From positions 1 to 6,159 of the forward strand of contig CAMLEX010000321.1 of NCBI GenBank assembly GCA_946479055.1: a stretch of DNA of 6,159 bases, written 5' to 3'. Below the pieces are notes generated by a model. It saw only the letters and a program-made list of their open reading frames with translations, ran no database searches and had not been told where the DNA came from. The position numbers were made by a program, and so were the translations under genes. The stretch comes from an uncultured Bacteroidota bacterium. Lineage in GTDB: Bacteria; Bacteroidota; Bacteroidia; Chitinophagales; Chitinophagaceae. The stretch's first letter is position 1. Each line of letters starts with the position of its first letter. Below, piece by piece: positions 1-4,322 of this stretch.

Positions 1-1175
1 TAGCGGCAGGAATAAAAGGATTGCAGCAAACTGTATCTGCAGCCCCTGCACCGCCTCCTGCTGGGAGAAACCTTTTTAAAGAGTTGGGTGTACGTACTTT
101 TATTAACGCTGCGGGCACCCTCACCATGATGACCGGTTCATTAATGCATGATTATGTGCTGGAAGCTATTAATAATGGCGCAAAGGAATTTTGCTTGCTG
201 GACGAACTGCAGGATAAGGTTGGCGAAAAAATTGCCGGATTGGTTCATTCAGAAGCCGCTGTTGTTACATCAGGGGCCTTCTCCGCAATGACGTTGGGGC
301 TGGCAGGAATTCTGACAGGGATGGATCAAAAAAAAATAGAACAGCTTCCACACCTGGAAGCCACTGGCATGAAATCGGAAGTAATCTGTCAAAAAGCACA
401 TGAGATCGTATACAACCATGCGCTGAAGAATACAGGCTGTAAAATAATTTATGTAGAAACAGTGGAAGAGTTAGAGAAAGCCATTAATGATAAAACAGCA
501 TTACTACATTTTTTAAATATTGAAGCGGACAAAGGAAAAATAATGCATGAACAATGGGTAGCTCTTGGTAAAAAACATGGCATCCCAACTTCTATTGATA
601 TAGCAGCGGATGTGCCGCCGGTATCCAATCTCTGGAAATTTAATGATATGGGTTTCAGCTTTGTGGTTATATCGGGTGGTAAAGCTATGCGTGGTCCACA
701 AAGTGCGGGACTTTTAATGGGCAAAAAAGATATTGTATCCGCCGCCCGTTTACACATGCCTCCCCGTGGTTTTAATGTAGGCCGTGGTATGAAGGTGAAT
801 AAGGAAGAAATATTAGGAATGTATGTAGCGCTGGAAAAGTATATCAGCCAGGACCATGATAAAGAATGGAAAGAATGGGAAGAAGCCACAGCTAAAATTG
901 AAAATAGCGTAAAGGCTGTGAATGGCGTTACAACTAAAGTGACTGTTCCTGCTTTGGGTAATACTACTCCGACACTTGAAATCAGTTGGGACAATAACAA
1001 AGTAAAACTTACCGGCAAAGAGCTGCAGCAAAAATTACGCAATGCTTCCCCTTCCATTGAGATTGGTGATGTACAGGAAAAAAGCATTGCTGTTACAGTG
1101 TGGATGCTGAAACCGGGACAAGAGAAAATAGTAGCAGCAAGGATTGCAGAAGAATTATCAAAAGCTTCTGTTTAA
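1..1175 (+). CDS. SelA/DgaE-like PLP-dependent enzyme (aminotransferase class V fold type I), 5'-partial
   Basis: The reading frame is open to the left edge (codons in phase from base 3), so the true start probably lies outside the window. A TTG at 21 is possible but less likely. Numbering from Leu at base 21, an Ala/Pro-rich stretch (about 5-14) precedes GRNLFKELGVRTFINAAGT, the usual opening of the SelA-like family. Lys221 in SGGKAMRGPQSAG (codon 681-683) is the expected Schiff-base lysine. Asp193 or Asp197 in SIDIAADVPP is the likely partner of the PLP ring nitrogen. Relatives include DgaE, D-glucosaminate-6-phosphate ammonia lyase, and EF_0838-type proteins that sit beside amidohydrolases, as here. 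The Ala/Pro-rich linker suggests a removed signal region; homologues I recall carry a Tat signal, which would suit a cofactor-loaded enzyme, but this cannot be seen here. Likely reaction: elimination of ammonia from an amino acid or amino-sugar acid; the substrate is unknown. A true selenocysteine synthase is unlikely given the context. Confidence 0.88.
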   Translation, partial: AAGIKGLQQTVSAAPAPPPAGRNLFKELGVRTFINAAGTLTMMTGSLMHDYVLEAINNGAKEFCLLDELQDKVGEKIAGLVHSEAAVVTSGAFSAMTLGLAGILTGMDQKKIEQLPHLEATGMKSEVICQKAHEIVYNHALKNTGCKIIYVETVEELEKAINDKTALLHFLNIEADKGKIMHEQWVALGKKHGIPTSIDIAADVPPVSNLWKFNDMGFSFVVISGGKAMRGPQSAGLLMGKKDIVSAARLHMPPRGFNVGRGMKVNKEEILGMYVALEKYISQDHDKEWKEWEEATAKIENSVKAVNGVTTKVTVPALGNTTPTLEISWDNNKVKLTGKELQQKLRNASPSIEIGDVQEKSIAVTVWMLKPGQEKIVAARIAEELSKASV

Positions 1176-1191
1176 TTATAAGCTGTTATAA
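1176..1191 (+). repeat. AT-only stem-loop just after the PLP-enzyme stop
   Basis: A perfect 6-bp inverted repeat TTATAA / TTATAA with a GCTG loop begins on the base after the stop codon. The stem is AT-only and is followed by a T5 run only at 1201-1205, so it is a weak candidate for an intrinsic terminator. The remaining spacer up to 1290 shows no convincing promoter of the Bacteroidetes TAnnTTTG type. Confidence 0.25.
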
Positions 1192-1290
1192 AGGATCAGA
1201 TTTTTAGTCACAGGCTGCAGTGCCCTTATCATCATCATCCGTTCACCACGGCAAGCAAGTCTAGCCTGAAAAAAAATATCAATTTACTGC

Positions 1291-2538
1291 ATGAGAAAAG
1301 TAAGTGCTTTATTCTTTTTTATTCTTGTCTTTCATTTTGTAAAAGCACAGCAATATGCAATCGTTATAAAGGGCGGGCATCTCATTGATCCTAAGAACAG
1401 CATCAATGAGGTAATGGATATTGCTATTGCTGATGGGAAAGTCGTAAGCGTAGGCAAAAATATTGATACCGCTAAATCCATACAGGTTGTTGATGCCAAA
1501 GGCATGTACATTACCCCCGGGCTTATAGATGCTCATGTACATGTTTTTTATGGAACAGACCCGGATCGTAAATACAGTAATGGAACATCATCCATTCTGC
1601 CGGATGGTTTTACTTTCAGAACAGGCGTAACTACAGTAGTAGATGCCGGCTGTGCCGGCTGGCGCAATTTCCCTCTTTTTAAAAAGCAGGTAATAGATAA
1701 CTCAAGAACCCGTGTATTGGCATTGCTCAATATTGTGGGAGAAGGTATGGGTGGTGAAACCAATGAACAGAATACCAGGGACATGGACAGCAAGATGACT
1801 GCGTTGGTGGCACGCCGTTATAAAGAATATGTTGTTGGTGTTAAGGTGGCCCATTTTGTAGGCAATGATTGGACACCGGTAGATGAAGCCGTGAAAGCGG
1901 GAACCATGGCCAACATCCCGGTGATGATAGATTTTGGTTATAGCGACCCGCCGTTGTCCATAGAAGAATTGTTTATGAAACATCTTCGTGCCGGAGATAT
2001 TTTTACACATTGCTTTGGCCAGCTTAGCAATAGAGAACCGATCGTGGACGTAAACACAAAAAAAATAAAATCATTTGTGCCGGATGCCCAAAAGAAAGGA
2101 ATTGTTTTCGATGTGGGATATGGACAAATCAGTTTTGCTTTTTCACAGGCGATACCTGCTATTAAAAGCGGCTTTTATCCAAACTCCATCAGCACCGATA
2201 TTCATGCCGGAAGCATGAACAATTCGATGAAAGATATTTTGAACATCATGTCAAAGTTCATGGCAATGGAAATGAGTATTAAAGATGTGATCAAAACAGT
2301 TACCTGGAATCCTGCAACAGAAATCAAACATGAAGAGTTGGGAAACCTTTCAGTGGGAGCGATTGCAGATATAGCTATTCTTTCTGTACACGAAGGAAAG
2401 TTTGGTTTTTATGATTATACCGGGTATAAAATAGAAGGCAAACAAAAATTGGAATGTGAAATGACGATCAAAGGCGGAAAAATTGTGTATGATTTGAATG
2501 GCATTGCGATGCCTGTTGTAGTGAAGGGTACCAGATAG
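1291..2538 (+). CDS. Exported amidohydrolase/deacetylase-family metallohydrolase (EF_0837/AHA_3915-like)
   Basis: A 415-residue amidohydrolase-superfamily protein. Residues 1-19 form a signal peptide (Arg-Lys, then a Phe/Leu/Ile-rich core, then V-K-A before Gln20), giving a mature Gln N-terminus and a periplasmic location. The small N-terminal beta-sandwich (IVIKGGHLIDPKNS) and its C-terminal return (GAIADIAIL, then MTIKGGKIVYD) flank a TIM barrel. Metal-site residues visible are H82 and H84 (DAHVH), K185 as the probable carbamylated bridge (VVGVK), H240 (DIFTHCF) and D303 (STDIHAG). The position where dihydroorotase-like relatives have His (MVHIG) is Asp214 (VMIDFG). The family hydrolyses amide bonds in cyclic or N-acyl compounds. 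Members are known to neighbour SelA-like PLP enzymes, as here (115 bases downstream). ATG 1291 is chosen because it gives a clean signal peptide; the Shine-Dalgarno is weak, normal for Bacteroidota. The substrate is unknown. Confidence 0.9.
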   Translation: MRKVSALFFFILVFHFVKAQQYAIVIKGGHLIDPKNSINEVMDIAIADGKVVSVGKNIDTAKSIQVVDAKGMYITPGLIDAHVHVFYGTDPDRKYSNGTSSILPDGFTFRTGVTTVVDAGCAGWRNFPLFKKQVIDNSRTRVLALLNIVGEGMGGETNEQNTRDMDSKMTALVARRYKEYVVGVKVAHFVGNDWTPVDEAVKAGTMANIPVMIDFGYSDPPLSIEELFMKHLRAGDIFTHCFGQLSNREPIVDVNTKKIKSFVPDAQKKGIVFDVGYGQISFAFSQAIPAIKSGFYPNSISTDIHAGSMNNSMKDILNIMSKFMAMEMSIKDVIKTVTWNPATEIKHEELGNLSVGAIADIAILSVHEGKFGFYDYTGYKIEGKQKLECEMTIKGGKIVYDLNGIAMPVVVKGTR

Positions 2539-2552
2539 TAGATGCTGGAAGA

Positions 2553-2608
2553 ATATCGAATATTGAAACAAGGGATTTTGAATAATGAAATTGGGAAATG
2601 AGAAGGCA
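2553..2608 (+). repeat. Degenerate 7-bp-periodic sequence after the amidohydrolase gene
   Basis: Starting 14 bases after the stop codon the sequence can be laid out as eight successive heptads, the clearest being ATATCGA, ATATTGA, AATAATG and GAAATGA, enriched in ATTGA/AATGA-like words. Similar strings are, from memory, common between genes in Bacteroidota genomes. The function is unknown. It is non-coding as far as can be judged. Confidence 0.4.
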
Positions 2609-2622
2609 AAACTTGCAGTTTT
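2608..2622 (+). terminator. Possible weak terminator or small hairpin
   Basis: A perfect 6-bp inverted repeat AAAACT / AGTTTT with a TGC loop lies 70 bases past the amidohydrolase stop. The right arm ends in four T residues, as in a compact intrinsic terminator, but the stem contains only one G-C pair, so it would be weak. Confidence 0.25.
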
Positions 2623-2666
2623 AACATTTACTATTCAATGCGGTTTTGCTAAGAAATGTATATCAA

Positions 2667-2744
2667 CCTTTCAGGCTTTTAATCCCGAAGGGATGATAGT
2701 ATTATAGATTTTTAGTAAGACATATGTATTTGAACTCTGAAAGG
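2667..2744 (+). repeat. Nested inverted repeat (possible REP/MITE-like intergenic element)
   Basis: The outer arms CCTTTCAG (2667-2674) and CTGAAAGG (2737-2744) are perfect inverted copies 78 bases end to end. Inside lies a compact hairpin, ATCCC-GAA-GGGAT (2682-2694). The rest of the interior is AT-rich and does not fold obviously. The GC-rich 'CCCGAAGGG' core and the symmetric ends resemble dispersed intergenic repeats that I remember from Chitinophagaceae-type genomes; this has not been verified. No transposase is present. With the heptads on either side it fills most of the 276-base spacer 2539-2814, in which no gene was found. Confidence 0.45.
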
Positions 2745-2785
2745 GAGACATAGCAGAGTAACCTATCCTTAAGAATACGACATTA

Positions 2786-2813
2786 ATTCAATATTCACAA
2801 TTCATTATTGACA
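2786..2813 (+). repeat. Four in-phase heptads ending at the rraA-like start codon
   Basis: ATTCA, ATTCA, ATTCA and ATTGA begin at 2786, 2793, 2800 and 2807, exactly 7 bases apart, and the array stops 1 base before the ATG at 2815. It occupies the ribosome-binding and 5'-leader region, so it could influence translation or transcription of the downstream gene. No Shine-Dalgarno sequence is present within it. Confidence 0.5.
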
Positions 2814-2814
2814 A

Positions 2815-3744
2815 ATGAAACATAGGCTTATTATAATCGTAGTACTGCATCTGCTTTGCAATTGTTTCTGCCCGCTTCATGCGCAAACAATTCCCAAAGA
2901 GGAATTGATCTTTTTAACTGATGAATGGAAAGGGGAACGATTTACTGATGGACGTCCTAAAATACCAGACGACCTGGTAAAGAGGGCGAAAAAAATCGCT
3001 ATTGAAGATGCCTGGACAATTTTAAATAATGAAGGATATAGCTGCCAGTATGAAGGGAACTGGAAAATGGTGAATGAAGACACACCTGTAGTTGGCCGAG
3101 CATTCACCGCCTGTTTTATGCCCAGCCGTCCGGACCTGGAAAACAATATTAAAGACCGGGGTAAAAAAGAGGGACGTAGCGGCAACACCAATTCATGGCC
3201 TATTGATATGCTGACAAAAGGTGACGTGTATGTGGCCGATGGCTTTGGTAAGATTGCAAATGGCACGCTGATAGGCAGCAATCTCGGTAATTCCATTTTT
3301 GCCAAAACAGGTAATGGTGTGGTGTTTGATGCTGCCGCCCGGGATTTGGAAGGGCTATCGGAAATAAAAGGCTTTAACGCTTATGTAAGAGACTGGCACC
3401 CTTCTTACCTCAGGGACGAAGTTTTAATGGGCATCAACACTCCTGTTCGCATAGGGCATGCTATTGTATTACCAGGTGACCTTGTTATTGCAAAAAAAGG
3501 AGGTGTTATTTTTATTCCTTCACACCTGGCGGAAAAGGTAATAGTAACAGCAGAGTTTATTACACTGAAGGATAAGTTTGGCATCAGTCTGCTTAAAGAA
3601 GGCCGCTATACGACCGGTCAGATAGATAGTCAATGGACAGATAAAATAAAAGAAGATTTTCTGCAATGGCTCAACAAACATCCGGAAGAAGTGCCAATGA
3701 CACGGACCCAGTTAGACGAATACATGAAAAACAGAACATGGTAA
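2815..3744 (+). CDS. Exported long-form RraA-family protein (possible pyruvate-type aldolase relative)
   Basis: 309 residues, about twice the length of Escherichia coli RraA. A signal peptide (1-23, ending L-H-A before Gln24) points to the periplasm, so it is not an RNase E regulator. After an N-terminal extension (about 24-130, with WKGERFTDGRPK), the RraA fold runs from about 131 to 250: DGFGKI, GSNLGNSIFAKTGNGVVFD, the R176-D177 pair, then PGDLVIAKKGGVIFIP. The C-terminal tail (about 250-309) is shared with Bacteroidota homologues that I remember, including a terminal RTW. The superfamily also holds HMG/CHA aldolases, which use metal plus the Arg-Asp region to cleave 2-keto acids to pyruvate. 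Here the usual D-G-x-x-R-D is D172-A-A-A-R176-D177, and the usual Asp after PGDxxxx is replaced by Lys-Lys, so catalysis is uncertain. Old 'demethylmenaquinone methyltransferase' labels for this family should not be used. Confidence 0.85.
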   Translation: MKHRLIIIVVLHLLCNCFCPLHAQTIPKEELIFLTDEWKGERFTDGRPKIPDDLVKRAKKIAIEDAWTILNNEGYSCQYEGNWKMVNEDTPVVGRAFTACFMPSRPDLENNIKDRGKKEGRSGNTNSWPIDMLTKGDVYVADGFGKIANGTLIGSNLGNSIFAKTGNGVVFDAAARDLEGLSEIKGFNAYVRDWHPSYLRDEVLMGINTPVRIGHAIVLPGDLVIAKKGGVIFIPSHLAEKVIVTAEFITLKDKFGISLLKEGRYTTGQIDSQWTDKIKEDFLQWLNKHPEEVPMTRTQLDEYMKNRTW

Positions 3745-3746
3745 TT

Positions 3747-3788
3747 CAATAGGCGATAGACAATAAACAATAGACAATCGGCAAACCG
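3747..3788 (+). repeat. Six-unit degenerate heptad array after the rraA-like gene
   Basis: Successive 7-base units begin at 3747, 3754, 3761, 3768, 3775 and 3782. The best are CAATAGG, CAATAAA and CAATAGA; most start with CAAT. The array starts 3 bases after the upstream stop codon. Confidence 0.55.
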
Positions 3789-3814
3789 CTTGCTTTATTG
3801 CAAATTGCCTATTG
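3747..3814 (+). repeat. Imperfect 21-bp inverted repeat between rraA-like and ridA-like genes
   Basis: CAATAGGC (3747-3754) pairs with GCCTATTG (3807-3814) and CAATAAA (3761-3767) pairs with TTTATTG (3794-3800). The six-base gaps between them are equal on both sides, giving 17 of 21 matching positions and a 26-base loop. In RNA this could form a stem-loop at the end of the rraA-like transcript. There is no T-tract typical of an intrinsic terminator, so its role is open. Confidence 0.5.
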
Positions 3815-3828
3815 CTTATTATTTGTTA
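3794..3828 (+). repeat. Opposed heptad array upstream of the ridA-like gene
   Basis: Units at 3794, 3801, 3808, 3815 and 3822 (TTTATTG, CAAATTG, CCTATTG, then more degenerate) look like reverse complements of the CAAT-type units at 3747-3788. The upstream extension of the ridA-like reading frame (from TTG 3798) runs through this array, which argues against that extension being coding. Confidence 0.45.
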
Positions 3829-3851
3829 CCAGGAAATATTTAAAAATAGAA

Positions 3852-4322
3852 ATGGAACAGAATAAAATACTTAACAACCTGCAGGCATTAGGAATTGAGT
3901 TTGAAAACCTGCCAAAACCCGGCGGATCATATGTTGCTGTAAACATCAGGGGTAACATTGCTTACGTCGCCATCCAGTTTCCAATAAAAGATGGCAAGTT
4001 CTTTTTTACCGGACGATTTGGAGAAGATGTAACAACAGAAGAAGGGTACGAAGCTGCAAGGCTTGCTGCAACGAATGTGTTAGGACAGATAAATAAGTTT
4101 GTTGGCTTTGATAATGTCATCGGGCTAAACCATGCTGACATCTATTACCGGGCAACCGAAGATTGGGACGATGGGCCTCGTGTGGCAAACGGTGCATCTG
4201 ACTTGTTTTTGGAAGTTTTAAGAGATCAGGGAAAACATAGCAGGGCGATATTTGGCGTTGATAAATTGCCCAGCAATTTTAGTGTTGCTCTCACCACTTC
4301 ATTTACAATTAAAGATAAATGA
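3852..4322 (+). CDS. RidA/YjgF-family protein (YjgF-endoribonuclease-like subgroup)
   Basis: 156 residues from ATG 3852. The frame is open back to TTG 3798, but those 18 extra residues come from repeat sequence, so the ATG is preferred. The layout matches the longer RidA subgroup: N-terminal ALGIEFENLPKPGGSYV, a central GRFGEDVTTEEGYEAARLAATN, the NGASDLFLEVL block (from N113), and HSR131-AIFGVDKLP near the end, where Arg131 fits the conserved arginine of RidA. The usual Glu in the last strand (VEVEAIF-like) appears replaced by Thr (SVALTTSF). Classical RidA hydrolyses reactive enamines and imines made by PLP-dependent lyases, which would suit the PLP enzyme at the left end. Activity of this subgroup is poorly defined and not certain here. 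No signal peptide is visible, so it appears cytoplasmic. Its stop overlaps the next start (ATGA). Confidence 0.87.
   Translation: MEQNKILNNLQALGIEFENLPKPGGSYVAVNIRGNIAYVAIQFPIKDGKFFFTGRFGEDVTTEEGYEAARLAATNVLGQINKFVGFDNVIGLNHADIYYRATEDWDDGPRVANGASDLFLEVLRDQGKHSRAIFGVDKLPSNFSVALTTSFTIKDK
4319..4322 (+). promoter_or_regulatory. ATGA stop/start overlap (translational coupling site)
   Basis: The ATG of the dehydrogenase gene (4319-4321) shares bases with the TGA stop of the ridA-like gene (4320-4322). This is the classic four-base overlap of coupled genes, so the two are almost certainly co-transcribed and probably co-translated. Confidence 0.7.

Noticed and set aside
449..1087. Long minus-strand open frame opposite the PLP-enzyme gene (212 codons)
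   Set aside because: It lies wholly antisense to a gene with clear family motifs, and its translation shows no recognisable domain; it is a shadow of the real gene's codon use.
1..1175. True selenocysteine synthase (SelA)
   Set aside because: The neighbours are an amidohydrolase and other catabolic genes, with no selB, selD or tRNA-Sec in view, and the sequence fits the SelA-like ammonia-lyase group better.
1198..2716. Shared 11-mer AGATTTTTAGT at 1198-1208 and 2706-2716, each 80-100 bases before a signal-peptide gene
   Set aside because: It is short, AT-rich and likely to recur by chance; no flanking similarity supports a regulatory site.
2877..3305. Minus-strand open frame of 142 codons opposite the RraA-like gene
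   Set aside because: It is antisense to a well-supported gene and shows no recognisable motifs.
3817..3825. Possible Bacteroidetes -7 promoter element before the RidA-like gene (TATTATTTG)
   Set aside because: The consensus is TAnnTTTG with two bases between TA and TTTG; here there are three, the region is repeat-derived, and no convincing -33 TTG sits at the right distance.
3747..3828. CRISPR-like array
   Set aside because: The units are 7 bases and contiguous with no spacers, and no cas genes are present.
3798..3851. TTG start extending the RidA-like protein by 18 residues
   Set aside because: The extension is translated repeat sequence; ATG 3852 gives the usual N-terminus and length of the subgroup.
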